This document shows, piece by piece, positions 7,968 through 16,907 of a stretch of DNA of 64,000 nucleotides. The notes beneath the pieces were generated by a model. The model was not told the origin of the DNA, ran no database searches, and was given only the letters and a program-made list of their open reading frames with translations. Both the position numbers and the translations under genes were made by a program. This DNA comes from Elusimicrobiota bacterium (GTDB lineage Bacteria > Elusimicrobiota > UBA5214 > JBBAAG01). Position 1 is the stretch's first letter. Each line of letters starts with the position of its first letter. The stretch spans positions 27,433-91,432 of the forward strand of contig JBBAAG010000003.1 in the NCBI GenBank assembly GCA_041658405.1, written 5' to 3'.

Positions 7968-9220
7968 TATTTCGTTCTACGTAACCCTTTGTACAACGGA
8001 AACCTGCTGCAGAACCGCGCAACCTGTTTTTTTAGTTCCGCGAGGTACTTTGCATCTTTCCTATGTGCTAACCCTATATCGATCCATTCGGCTATTTGTT
8101 CCATCTCTTTTTCCTTCATCCCGCGGGTAGTAACTGCCGGGGTGCCAAGACGGATACCTGAAGTAACCAACGGTTTCTGCTGGTCATGCGGTATTGTGTT
8201 TTTATTAACCGTAATCCCCGCAAGTTCGAGTACCTGCTGAGCTTCCAACCCAGGTATGTTTCTCGAAGTTAAATCCACGAGAAACATATGGCAGTCCGTC
8301 CCGCCGGATACTATACGGTACCCGCGTTTTGACATCGCGGTCGCTAATGCCCGTGCGTTATTAAGTATCTGTTTTTGGTACTCCCTAAACTCAGGCTTCA
8401 TTGCTTCACCAAACGCTACAGCCTTCGCTGCGATCGTATGCATTAACGGCCCGCCCTGGGTACCCGGGAATATTGTATGGTCAATTAACTTCGCATACTT
8501 TTTCTTACACAAAATTACTCCACCCCGTGGCCCGCGTAAAGTTTTGTGCGTTGTACAGGTAACAAAATCCGAGTACGGTACCGGTGAAGGGTACACCCCT
8601 GCAACGATTAAGCCTGCATAATGCGCAACATCTGCCATAAGGTACGCACCAACGTCGTCGGCTATCTGCCTAAACTTTTTCCAGTCAATCACGCGTGAGT
8701 ACGCAGATGAACCCGCAACAATAAGTTTTGGCTTAAACTTTAAAGCAAGCTTCTGCGCTTCATCGTAATCAATAAACTCTGTTGTCCTGCTAACTGAAAC
8801 AGGGACTACTTTAAAATACTTACCCGAAAAATTAGCGGGATGCCCGTGTGATAAATGCCCCCCATGGCTCAGATGCATACCCATAATTGTATCCCCAAGG
8901 TTAAGAACAGCAAAGTATACCGCCATATTAGCTTGTGTCCCGGAATGCGGCTGTACATTCGCGTGTTCCGCCTTGAATAACGCTTTCACACGTTCAATTG
9001 CAAGGGTTTCAATATTATCGCAGTTCTCGCACCCGCCGTAATGCCGTTTCCCGGGATATCCTTCCGCGTATTTATTTGTCAGAACAGAACCCTGTGCTTC
9101 CATCACAGAACTGGATACAAAGTTTTCAGATGCAATAAGTTCAAGATTAGTTTGCTGCCGTAACATTTCTTTCTCAATACATTTCCATACCGCAGGGTCG
9201 GTACGTTCAAGACGTTTCAT
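7967..9220 (-). CDS. glyA: Serine hydroxymethyltransferase
   Basis: 417 aa, full length. PLP enzyme converting serine and THF to glycine and methylene-THF. It shows LIASENFVS, NKYAEGYPGKRHYGGCE, the PLP-lysine block TTHKTLRGPRGG, GTQGGPLMH and TSGIRLGTPAVTTRG, all canonical. Upstream spacing of 74 bp and a possible promoter suggest it can be expressed separately from the arg/sua5 genes before it. It shares one base with the wecA-like start. Confidence 0.97.
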   Translation of the reverse strand: MKRLERTDPAVWKCIEKEMLRQQTNLELIASENFVSSSVMEAQGSVLTNKYAEGYPGKRHYGGCENCDNIETLAIERVKALFKAEHANVQPHSGTQANMAVYFAVLNLGDTIMGMHLSHGGHLSHGHPANFSGKYFKVVPVSVSRTTEFIDYDEAQKLALKFKPKLIVAGSSAYSRVIDWKKFRQIADDVGAYLMADVAHYAGLIVAGVYPSPVPYSDFVTCTTHKTLRGPRGGVILCKKKYAKLIDHTIFPGTQGGPLMHTIAAKAVAFGEAMKPEFREYQKQILNNARALATAMSKRGYRIVSGGTDCHMFLVDLTSRNIPGLEAQQVLELAGITVNKNTIPHDQQKPLVTSGIRLGTPAVTTRGMKEKEMEQIAEWIDIGLAHRKDAKYLAELKKQVARFCSRFPLYKGLRRTK

Positions 9221-9250
9221 AAAATTTATTACTCAACCTTTCCTTAAATA

Positions 9251-9281
9251 ACTATAATGATATATTCTATAATTAATTCAA
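9251..9281 (-). promoter_or_regulatory. Possible promoter upstream of glyA
   Basis: TTGAAT (9276-9281) and TATAGT (9251-9256) on the minus strand with a 19-bp spacer in the 74-bp gap before glyA. Spacing is longer than ideal. Confidence 0.35.
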
Positions 9282-9294
9282 CTGGTTTGTTACA

Positions 9295-9777
9295 CTAAAC
9301 CGCTGTCAGTTGCTGCACAATTTTTGTGACACAACCTCGTATTTGTTCAGCACAACGGCTGTAATAATCAAAATCCCCTCCAACTGGATCATCTATCTCC
9401 CAGTATTTAGGATTCTCTACGCCAGAGTATTCGGTAAGAAAAAAAACCTTACCTTTCGCTTCCGGGAAATACTTGGCAATCACGCGTTTATGCTGGTCTT
9501 CCATTACAAGCAGGACATCCGACTCTTCTATTGAATCCGGAGTAATCATAGTTGACCTATGCATCCCAGCATCAATCCCTTCTTTTTTCAGGATATCCAT
9601 AACATGGCCCGGTACTTTGTATGCCGGATTCGCAGCAATCCCCCGGGAAATAACTTTTATACCGTTAGCTTTATTGTCATCCAAAAATTTACGCATAAAA
9701 TATTCACCCATAACACTGCGTGCAGCGTTACCGGTACAGACAAACATTACCTGCTTAACTATTTTTGGATACTTCAT
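9295..9777 (-). CDS. Low-molecular-weight phosphotyrosine/phosphoarginine phosphatase family
   Basis: 160 aa from ATG 9777 (MKYPKIVKQ); a longer frame starts at 9807 but lies deeper inside sua5. The phosphate loop CTGNAARS gives catalytic C14 and R20, and a DP acid motif (EIDDPVGGD) follows near residue 125. The fold is shared by LMW-PTPs, YwlE arginine phosphatases and thioredoxin-coupled arsenate reductases. The loop differs from YwlE (CTGNTCRS) in having Ala at the specificity position. Adjacency to sua5 mirrors ywlC-ywlE of Bacillus. Substrate left open. Confidence 0.85.
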   Translation of the reverse strand: MKYPKIVKQVMFVCTGNAARSVMGEYFMRKFLDDNKANGIKVISRGIAANPAYKVPGHVMDILKKEGIDAGMHRSTMITPDSIEESDVLLVMEDQHKRVIAKYFPEAKGKVFFLTEYSGVENPKYWEIDDPVGGDFDYYSRCAEQIRGCVTKIVQQLTAV

Positions 9778-10438
9778 AAACCATACCTTTCGGGATACAC
9801 CCTTCACGGATTACCGTATAGGGATATGCCGTTACATCAATAACAGTTGATGCAATACCTTTTTTTATGCGACCATTATCAATAATTATATCAACTTTAT
9901 TGCAAAAAATTTTTTTTGCTGTACTACCATCAACCGTATTCACCTGGTTTGACAGGTTAGCGCTGGTAGTAAGCATCGGTATACCCATCTGCGCGAGTAA
10001 TGACGTAAATACGCATTTCCCCGGGATCCTCACCCCAACCGTATCCTTACCCCCGGTAATCATCTTGCCTAACTCCGAAGTTTTGAATACAAGAGTCAGA
10101 GGGCCTGGGCAGAAGCGTGATAATAACCTTTGTATCCCCAGTTCTTCATGAGAAAATTCGATGAACGGCCGTACCTGCGAAAAGGTACCACCCAATAAAA
10201 TCAATTGTTTCCGGAAACTGCGTTTTTTGATCGCGTAAATACGTTTTACTGAAGAATACGAAAATGGCGAACACCCGATACCGTATACTGTATCTGTAGG
10301 AAAAACCATGATTCCGCCGGCTGTTATAACGCTGTTTATATGGCCAACAACTTTTTGTGATAACCTGCCGTTAATGGTTTTGTATACAATCGCACCATTT
10401 TTTTTATGCATAAGTTTATTAGGTAGTATAATCCGCAT
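9755..10438 (-). CDS. Threonylcarbamoyl-AMP synthase (Sua5/YrdC)
   Basis: Makes threonylcarbamoyl-AMP from Thr, bicarbonate and ATP for tRNA t6A37. The YrdC core shows GGIMVFPTDTVYGIGCSPF, the KRS-like substrate loop AIKKRSFRKQ, CPGPLTLVF, GVRIPGKCVF and LTTSANLSNQ. About 228 aa from ATG 10438 (MRIILPNKL); ATG 10411 is an alternative eight bases past the argJ stop. There is no C-terminal Sua5 extension, so it is the short TsaC-like form. Overlaps argJ upstream and the phosphatase gene downstream, indicating an operon. Confidence 0.9.
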   Translation of the reverse strand: MRIILPNKLMHKKNGAIVYKTINGRLSQKVVGHINSVITAGGIMVFPTDTVYGIGCSPFSYSSVKRIYAIKKRSFRKQLILLGGTFSQVRPFIEFSHEELGIQRLLSRFCPGPLTLVFKTSELGKMITGGKDTVGVRIPGKCVFTSLLAQMGIPMLTTSANLSNQVNTVDGSTAKKIFCNKVDIIIDNGRIKKGIASTVIDVTAYPYTVIREGCIPKGMVYEVSKNS

Positions 10439-11672
10439 TGATCTTGACATAATCATACGAAAAGTCGCAGGTGTAGACAGTCGCGGATTCTTTTCCAAGT
10501 TTAAGGTTAATCCGTACCTCAAACTCTTTCCTTAACATAACCTTATGCAGTTTTCCTGCATTTTTCTCAACCCCGCGGCCGTTATGAACAATCGAAATCC
10601 CGTCGAAGTATATATCAATTTTTTCGGGAACTACCTCGACTTTTGCGCGTCCAAGCGCCGCCATTATCCGTCCCCAGTTAGGATCCGCACCGTACACCGC
10701 GGTCTTTACTAACGGCGAAGTAGCAACCACGCGCCCGGCCTCACGTGCAAGTGCATAACTCGGCGCGTTCTGCACAATAATCTTCACGAACTTCGTAGCT
10801 CCTTCCCCGTCACGTGCAAGCATTTCAGCTAACTCCCTGGTAGTCTCCATCAACGCTGAATACAACTTTTTGTACCCCGCAGTTTTGGTAGAAGAAATAC
10901 ATTTATTCCCCGCCGCACCGTTTGCCAGTAAAAATACTGTATCATTAGTACTTGTATCCCCGTCTACGGTAACACAATTAAACGTTTTTTGAGTTACCTC
11001 CCGCAAGGCAGTATCCAAAACCTTACGTGCAACCGCTGTGTCTGTAAGTATCGTACATAAAAATGTTGCATGCAACTTCCCTGAGGGTACAAGTTCGGGA
11101 TGTATCATCCCCGCGCCCTTTGCGCAGGACCATAACGTACACACCTTCCCGTCGATAACAAACTTTTTACTAACGATCTTAGGAAAAGTATCAGTGGTCA
11201 TAATCGCCCGGGCAAGGTATGTGGTATCACTCGGGATAAGTTTTTTATTCCCGAAGCTTAACTTCACACGTTTACCAAGTTCAACGATCCCGTTCACCAA
11301 CTTTTTTATGGGTAATTGCACACCAATAACACCCGTGGATGCCACTACCACGTGGTATGGATTTATCCCCAACACCTTAGATACGGTAACGCATTCATTC
11401 ATAGCGTTGCGGTAACCCTCAGAACCAGTACACGCATTTGCGCAACCTGAGTTCATGATAACCGCACGGATACTATCCCCGGAACCTATCACATGTTTAT
11501 TACTCAAAACCACAGGTGCAGCTTTGACACGATTTGATGTAAACACCGCAGCGGTACTACACGGTTTAGAAGAATAAAACAGGACAACATCCGGCTTACT
11601 TTTCTTTTTGTATAACCCCGCATGCATTGCAGAAGCATAAAAGTTTTTTGGTAAACTATTTTTCATGCTCAC
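10419..11672 (-). CDS. argJ: Bifunctional ornithine acetyltransferase / N-acetylglutamate synthase
   Basis: 417 aa. Transfers acetyl from N-acetylornithine to glutamate in cyclic arginine synthesis. Family blocks: AVFTSNRVKAAPV, MNSGCANACTG, the region AKGAGMIHPELVP followed by HATFLCTILTD, which holds the Ala-Thr autocleavage site producing the alpha and beta chains, and NTNDTVFLLANG-like TVDGDTSTND. The C-terminal SYDYVKINADYTT is typical. Start overlaps argC stop (ATGA). Confidence 0.96.
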   Translation of the reverse strand: MSMKNSLPKNFYASAMHAGLYKKKSKPDVVLFYSSKPCSTAAVFTSNRVKAAPVVLSNKHVIGSGDSIRAVIMNSGCANACTGSEGYRNAMNECVTVSKVLGINPYHVVVASTGVIGVQLPIKKLVNGIVELGKRVKLSFGNKKLIPSDTTYLARAIMTTDTFPKIVSKKFVIDGKVCTLWSCAKGAGMIHPELVPSGKLHATFLCTILTDTAVARKVLDTALREVTQKTFNCVTVDGDTSTNDTVFLLANGAAGNKCISSTKTAGYKKLYSALMETTRELAEMLARDGEGATKFVKIIVQNAPSYALAREAGRVVATSPLVKTAVYGADPNWGRIMAALGRAKVEVVPEKIDIYFDGISIVHNGRGVEKNAGKLHKVMLRKEFEVRINLKLGKESATVYTCDFSYDYVKINADYTT

Positions 11673-12724
11673 TTCCTGACTGTACAGGACGATAATCCTG
11701 TTGTTTCTTCGAGGTTAAACATAATATTCATATTCTGTACTGCCTGAGTACACGCACCTTTACCAAGGTTATCTATAACCGATACAACAACGAGTTTACC
11801 TGTATGGTTATCCACCCGCGCGGTAATCGCGCAATTGTTGGTATTAACCACATCTTTGGTATCAGGTACGATAGGAGGTGTAGCGATTTTGATAAATGGT
11901 TCATTCTCATAAAATTCCGCGAGTACACCCAAAACATTCTCGGTAGTTAACTCTTTTGCAAGGTCAAAATACAGCACGGACACCATCCCGCGTAATTGCG
12001 GAACGATATGCGGTGTAAACGTTACCTTAACCTTCCCCGCAGCAAGGTTTGATAAGTGACAAAGTTCCTGTTCAATCTCAGGTAAATGCCGGTGCACACC
12101 CCCAACCTGATACGCCCGGGTAACAGCTGTATTCATAGCATTATATTCAGCAACAAACTTACGCCCACCGCCGGAGATCCCGCTTTTTGAATCTACGACA
12201 ATACCGTCTGTCCTAACAACCTTATTTTTTAGTACCGCCGCTGCGCCAAGTAAAACACTTGTGGGATAACATCCCGGGTTAGCAATAAGTTTTGCCACCC
12301 TGATTTTTTCGCGGTATAGTTCCGGTAAACCATAAACTTTTTGTTTCAATAATTCCAATGCCGTATGTTTATGCCCATACCATTTTTCGTAGATTACAGG
12401 ATCATCAAGCCGGTAATCCGCACTAAGATCAATAACTTTTACATTATTCTTAATAAGCCCGGGCACTACCTCAAACGCTACCGCATGAGGTAATGCAAGA
12501 AATATTACATCCACCTTTTTTGCAGCGGTGGCCGCATCAAATGTTTCGACGGTAACATCAGAAGGCAAATCAATATCCGGATACACTGCGTGTAAGTTAC
12601 TTTTCAAACTTTCATTCCGTGTTCCAAGATACGTAATCACTACCCCGGGATGTTTAGATAATACCCTTAATAATTCCTCGCCGGTATAACCCGATACACC
12701 CACGATCCCGACTCTAACTTTCAT
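11669..12724 (-). CDS. argC: N-acetyl-gamma-glutamyl-phosphate reductase
   Basis: 351 aa. NADPH-dependent reduction of N-acetylglutamyl phosphate. GIVGVSGYTGEELLR binds the nucleotide; the catalytic Cys is C152 in NPGCYPTS; the histidine segment GGVHRHLPEIEQEL and KSGISGGGRKF are present. Forms an argC-argJ pair with a 4-bp overlap. argB and argD are not in this window. Confidence 0.96.
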   Translation of the reverse strand: MKVRVGIVGVSGYTGEELLRVLSKHPGVVITYLGTRNESLKSNLHAVYPDIDLPSDVTVETFDAATAAKKVDVIFLALPHAVAFEVVPGLIKNNVKVIDLSADYRLDDPVIYEKWYGHKHTALELLKQKVYGLPELYREKIRVAKLIANPGCYPTSVLLGAAAVLKNKVVRTDGIVVDSKSGISGGGRKFVAEYNAMNTAVTRAYQVGGVHRHLPEIEQELCHLSNLAAGKVKVTFTPHIVPQLRGMVSVLYFDLAKELTTENVLGVLAEFYENEPFIKIATPPIVPDTKDVVNTNNCAITARVDNHTGKLVVVSVIDNLGKGACTQAVQNMNIMFNLEETTGLSSCTVRK

Positions 12725-12729
12725 TTTTT

Positions 12730-13443
12730 TTATGTACTCACTTCCATTTTCTTGTTTAACTCAACAACCACCACAAATTCGCCTTTAATAATATGTGATT
12801 GCAAATACTTTACTACATCTTCCGCTGTTCCCCTAATAATTTCTTCAAACATTTTTGTTAGCTCACGCCCAACGATTACCTTAGCCTGCGGCCCAAGCAC
12901 GGTTACTATAGACTCAATTGCGCGGATAATACGGTACGGTGATTCATAAAATACAATAACCTTACCTAACTCCGCGGCAGTACGCAACTCTTTCCTTAAT
13001 TTTCCGGGCTTCTTACTCAAAAATCCGAGAAATACATAACCATCAAGTTCAATCCCGGTAACACTCAACAAGGTAACCCCTGCTGATGCGCCGGGTAGCG
13101 GGACAACTTTGATACCATTCTCCACTGCCATTTTGATGAGTACACCCCCGGGATCGGATATCCCCGGTGTCCCTCCGTCGGAAACTAATGCCACACTCTT
13201 CCCGGATTTCAGGTACTCAACAATCTCAGGAGCACGGCGCAAACTATTCTCCTGATAATAACTCACAAGCTTTTTCCCTGTGATATTGTAGTGTACAAGC
13301 AACCTCACGGTGATACGCGTATCTTCACACGCAATGATATCCACTGAATTAAGAATTTCCACCCCACGGTAAGTCATATCCCCGAGATTACCGATAGGTG
13401 TTGCGATAACGTATAATATATTTGATTTTGCAGTACTATTCAA
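12730..13443 (-). CDS. rsmI: 16S rRNA (cytidine1402-2'-O)-methyltransferase
   Basis: 237 aa tetrapyrrole-methylase-fold SAM enzyme. It shows YVIATPIGNLGDMTYRGVEIL, ACEDTRITVRLL, VSDGGTPGISDPG and PLPGASAGVTLL, which are RsmI hallmarks. Stop lies 5 bp before argC and the gene follows the HD-GYP gene, so it probably shares that transcript. Confidence 0.95.
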   Translation of the reverse strand: MNSTAKSNILYVIATPIGNLGDMTYRGVEILNSVDIIACEDTRITVRLLVHYNITGKKLVSYYQENSLRRAPEIVEYLKSGKSVALVSDGGTPGISDPGGVLIKMAVENGIKVVPLPGASAGVTLLSVTGIELDGYVFLGFLSKKPGKLRKELRTAAELGKVIVFYESPYRIIRAIESIVTVLGPQAKVIVGRELTKMFEEIIRGTAEDVVKYLQSHIIKGEFVVVVELNKKMEVST

Positions 13444-13486
13444 TTTTGTAATTCCCAGAACTCTAACAGTTTAGTTAATTTCTCAA

Positions 13487-14845
13487 CTACTCAACCGCTG
13501 CTTTTGTATTGACACTTGTCTTCACACTATTGTTGTGGTTAATACCATTACCATTATCTTCTCTTTCCAATACACGGATAAACGCTTCTACAACATTCGG
13601 GTCAAACTGCACTCCGGCTCCTCTGCGTATCTCTTCAATAGCAAATTTTTTATCCAACGCTTTTCTGTAAGGACGGTCCGAAGTCATTGCGTCATATGAA
13701 TCAATCAGCGCGATAATCCTCGCGCCAATCGGGATTTCTTCACCTGATAATCCCTCGAGATATCCCTGCCCGTTATACCATTCATGATGATACAGTATCA
13801 TCGCCGCTACGTTTGAAAGAAACGGTACCGGTGACAGTATACGGTTACCGATCTGCGGGTGTTGTTTAATAATATCACGTTCCTGATTAGACAACGTGCC
13901 GGGTTTATGAAGTATATGTTCCTCAATCCCGATCTTACCGATATCATGCATCAACGCAGCATACTCAAGGTCATTCGTCATATCACGCGGGAGGCTCATC
14001 TCAGCTGCTATAGCTTTAGTATACTTCACAGACCGGTCTGCGTGTTCACGTGTATACGAATCCTTCGCATCGATAGCCCGGGCAAGGGTTTGAACCATGT
14101 CCCAATAAAACTTTTGTATATTCACATAAAGCTGAATATTTTCCAGTGTGATTGCCGCCTGGTCTGCCAATAATGTTATCAACCGCTGTTCCCGCTGTTG
14201 AAACTCTTTATCTACCGATCTGGAAGTAACGTTTAACACCCCGAGTATCCGTTCCTTTGTCTTCAACGGTACCGATAAAAACGATTTTGAGTGATACTTA
14301 CTATCAACCGGACGGAGGTGAAAACGTATATCTTTCTCAATATCATCTACAAATAAAGGCCTCCCTGTTTGTGCAACCTGGCCGGCAATACCTTCTCCAA
14401 GGTTTAATACAGTACTCTTCACAACTTCCGGAGGTAACCCTATCGCAGCGACAATGGTCAATACAGGCTTATTTTTATCCTCTTTATTCTCTTTATCCAT
14501 ACCCTCATCTGATAAATCCTTCTGATCTTTCAATAACATCAACGACCCGGAATCCGTATTCATCAACTGGCACGCATTAAATACTATGGTTTGATACAAC
14601 TCTGTCGAATTATCCTGTTTTCCAAGATTAACGCTATACTGATGCATATTAACCAGCATACTGACAAGATTATCGAGTGAGCGTATATGATTATTAATAT
14701 TTTCTTTTGATGTTTCAAGTGATGACTTCAACTGGTTTTCGTAGTACTGTCTCAACTTTTTTTCTTTGTTATATAACAAATACATACTTATTCCTGCTGC
14801 CAGGGTTATTACTAATAATACTGTGACGCTAATACTAAACAACAA
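13487..14845 (-). CDS. GAF and HD-GYP domain protein, probable cyclic-di-nucleotide phosphodiesterase
   Basis: 452 aa. One N-terminal TM helix (about residues 4-24) is followed by a short coiled coil, a GAF domain (about 65-215) and an HD-GYP domain (about 245-430). Metal and signature residues are intact: HDIGKIGIEEHIL, HPQIGNRIL, YHHEWYNGQGYLEGLSGEEIP and ARIIALIDSYDAMTSDRPYR. The usual GYP triplet reads GYL here, so Pro is replaced by Leu. The protein likely hydrolyses c-di-GMP (or cGAMP) at the inner membrane in response to a ligand of the GAF domain. It is the first gene of the long minus-strand run and has its own consensus promoter. Confidence 0.9.
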   Translation of the reverse strand: MLFSISVTVLLVITLAAGISMYLLYNKEKKLRQYYENQLKSSLETSKENINNHIRSLDNLVSMLVNMHQYSVNLGKQDNSTELYQTIVFNACQLMNTDSGSLMLLKDQKDLSDEGMDKENKEDKNKPVLTIVAAIGLPPEVVKSTVLNLGEGIAGQVAQTGRPLFVDDIEKDIRFHLRPVDSKYHSKSFLSVPLKTKERILGVLNVTSRSVDKEFQQREQRLITLLADQAAITLENIQLYVNIQKFYWDMVQTLARAIDAKDSYTREHADRSVKYTKAIAAEMSLPRDMTNDLEYAALMHDIGKIGIEEHILHKPGTLSNQERDIIKQHPQIGNRILSPVPFLSNVAAMILYHHEWYNGQGYLEGLSGEEIPIGARIIALIDSYDAMTSDRPYRKALDKKFAIEEIRRGAGVQFDPNVVEAFIRVLEREDNGNGINHNNSVKTSVNTKAAVE

Positions 14846-14906
14846 AAGCGTACTCCTTAAAATATAACAAAGCTAATACCGAAGTTTCATCGGCAATAGT
14901 ATAACA

Positions 14907-14936
14907 ATTCTATCACCAAAAAGGACATAATGTCAA
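14907..14936 (-). promoter_or_regulatory. Promoter of the HD-GYP/rsmI/arg run
   Basis: TTGACA (14931-14936) and TAGAAT (14907-14912) on the minus strand with 18-bp spacing. Its -35 box lies 3 bp from the -35 box of the divergent ndk promoter. Confidence 0.65.
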
Positions 14937-14939
14937 GCA

Positions 14940-14969
14940 TTGACTACGTATAACGTGTTGTGTTATAAT
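14940..14969 (+). promoter_or_regulatory. Promoter of ndk
   Basis: TTGACT (14940-14945) and TATAAT (14964-14969) with 18-bp spacing, 41 bp before the ndk ATG. Confidence 0.75.
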
Positions 14970-15010
14970 AAGTTTTTAATAATTACAAAGTCATAGAAAG
15001 GCTTTATTTA

Positions 15011-15523
15011 ATGAAAGAACAACTAACCTTAGTCCTAATCAAACCAGACGGCCTAAAAAAATCCCTTACCGGCAATATATTAACGCGTTTATCTGAAACA
15101 AAACTCGTGATTGTTGGCGCTAAAGTCGTGGGAGTAACCCGCGAACTCGCGGAAGAACATTATAAACACCTAAAAGGCAAACCATTCTTTGACTCAGTCA
15201 TTGATTATCTACAGGGAAAACTTTATCACGATGAATACCGGCGGGTACTCGCGCTGGTGTATAGAGGACAGGATGCAATCTCAAAAGTACGCAAACTTGC
15301 CGGAGCAACAAACCCGGAAGAAGCAGACCCTGTCTCAATCCGGGGCCAATACGGACGGATAACCACTACCGGCGTATTCGAAAATGTCATCCACTGTTCC
15401 GCAAATGAACCCGAAGCCGAACACGAGATTAAGTTATGGTTTAAACCTGAAGAACTTATGGAACCAACATTCCGTACTAAAAAAGTAACGAAAAAGTCTG
15501 TAACTCAAGTAAACTGGAAATAA
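15011..15523 (+). CDS. ndk: Nucleoside diphosphate kinase
   Basis: 170 aa. Transfers the gamma-phosphate between NTPs and NDPs through a phosphohistidine. LVLIKPDGLKKSL at the start and the active-site His in FENVIHCSAN are clear, and the C-terminal block EHEIKLWFKPEEL fits. It is longer than the usual 135-150 aa: an insertion near residues 60-95 (VIDYLQGKLYHDEYRR) and a basic tail account for this. The gene is monocistronic on the plus strand and converges with the exported protein that follows. Confidence 0.95.
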   Translation: MKEQLTLVLIKPDGLKKSLTGNILTRLSETKLVIVGAKVVGVTRELAEEHYKHLKGKPFFDSVIDYLQGKLYHDEYRRVLALVYRGQDAISKVRKLAGATNPEEADPVSIRGQYGRITTTGVFENVIHCSANEPEAEHEIKLWFKPEELMEPTFRTKKVTKKSVTQVNWK

Positions 15524-15533
15524 CTTTTTAGGA

Positions 15534-16892
15534 CTACTTAATTTCTTCACCCGCAACCGGCACTTTTTTCTCAGTCCCGGAAGATAGTTTCTGCGGATTA
15601 TAGACAATCTCTTTACTGCTACCCTTATCACCCCATTTATCTATAACCCCGAATTTTACGTAACACTCCTTCTTTTGTCCAGCAACCTTTTTTAACTGCT
15701 TAAACTTAAACACCCATGGCTGGCTGAACTCCACTGTTTCATCAAAAGTTTCCCATTTCTTTTTATCAGTACTAACCTGATAAAACATTTTCTCGGTTTT
15801 CCCGCCGCTAACTATGAACAACACATCTTTCTCAGGGTCATTTATCTCGGTTAACTCATTCCCTGAAAGATCTTTCAGAGTAACAAATATCTCCTTAGTT
15901 GCGGAAAGTTCTAATACCGGCGAGTACCCGTAATTCTCAAATATATCCCTTGCGCCTCCCCGGAGTTTCAGTGTACCCATCGGTAAATCGTTTACCGGTA
16001 ACGTAAAAATGTACGGCGGTTTATAACATACCGTAGTACAGCGATTCCAACTACTCCCGTTATTATTTGACACCTCAAGCCATGCACTAACAACATTACT
16101 TCCCCGTACTGACAGAGTCACGACCTGCGCTGCAGGTAATGTTGTATGGCGTTCAGTACCAACAATACTCACTTCCAGAGAATACACATTTTCAGGGATT
16201 AGTTTTATAGCAATTGCGGGTTCAAACACTGTCACAGGTTTCTCAAGCGCAGTCCCGGGCTCAGCCGGAGGGACACCTTTTATCCCGGTATTCAACCACG
16301 TATTAACCACGCGGCTGCCCCATCCCGCAGCAATCACCGGCGCTTTTGTAATATCCTCTAACTCCTTAGTCGGTGACCATACCGCAATATAGTTATGCTC
16401 AGGAAAACTTATTTTTTCTATAGGCACTTCCACCCAGAACCATTGCGCTTCACCTACACCTTCCAACGCATTCTGCGGATCACCCTCCCAAGGTATATCT
16501 TCGGTGGTAGTCAATAAATACGAGTTTGACCGGTCCCATGCGTGTGTTGAACTAACTGCCACCCATATTTCGCCGGGGATAGATTTCCGCACCCATGTCG
16601 GTGTACCTATAACCCCCAGTGTTTTCATACGCCCAAGTTTTACTCCGATAAACGCTTTTGCAAACTTTCTCTGCGGTAACACCGGCAATTTTGATATCCA
16701 ACAACTATTATACCCGACATACCAGTTACCGTCCCACCCGGAAGTAGCGAATAACGTGAACTCATTAGGGTTCTGTGTTTCACCCGTGATAAACGGATAA
16801 TCCTGTTGCGTAAATGCTACGGCGGATACACCAAAAACCATGCAGGCCGCTAAACCAAATAATTTCAAACCTTTAAACAAATTGTTTTTCAT
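15534..16892 (-). CDS. Exported protein with Ig-like modules, function unknown
   Basis: 452 aa with a signal peptide (MKNNLFKGLKLFGLAACMVFG.. ending near ..AVAFTQQ). The rest has no TM helix and is rich in beta-type sequence. Two segments look like Ig/fibronectin-style repeats: VVTLSVRGSNVVSAWLEVSN at about 258-277 and the part after VTLKDLSGNELTEIND, with WETFDETVEFSQPWVFKF. No catalytic motif recognised. It begins 15 bp past parB and ends in a tail-to-tail arrangement 10 bp from ndk without a visible terminator. Probably a periplasmic or surface structural/binding protein. Confidence 0.6.
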   Translation of the reverse strand: MKNNLFKGLKLFGLAACMVFGVSAVAFTQQDYPFITGETQNPNEFTLFATSGWDGNWYVGYNSCWISKLPVLPQRKFAKAFIGVKLGRMKTLGVIGTPTWVRKSIPGEIWVAVSSTHAWDRSNSYLLTTTEDIPWEGDPQNALEGVGEAQWFWVEVPIEKISFPEHNYIAVWSPTKELEDITKAPVIAAGWGSRVVNTWLNTGIKGVPPAEPGTALEKPVTVFEPAIAIKLIPENVYSLEVSIVGTERHTTLPAAQVVTLSVRGSNVVSAWLEVSNNNGSSWNRCTTVCYKPPYIFTLPVNDLPMGTLKLRGGARDIFENYGYSPVLELSATKEIFVTLKDLSGNELTEINDPEKDVLFIVSGGKTEKMFYQVSTDKKKWETFDETVEFSQPWVFKFKQLKKVAGQKKECYVKFGVIDKWGDKGSSKEIVYNPQKLSSGTEKKVPVAGEEIK

Positions 16893-16907
16893 AATACACT
16901 TCTTCCC

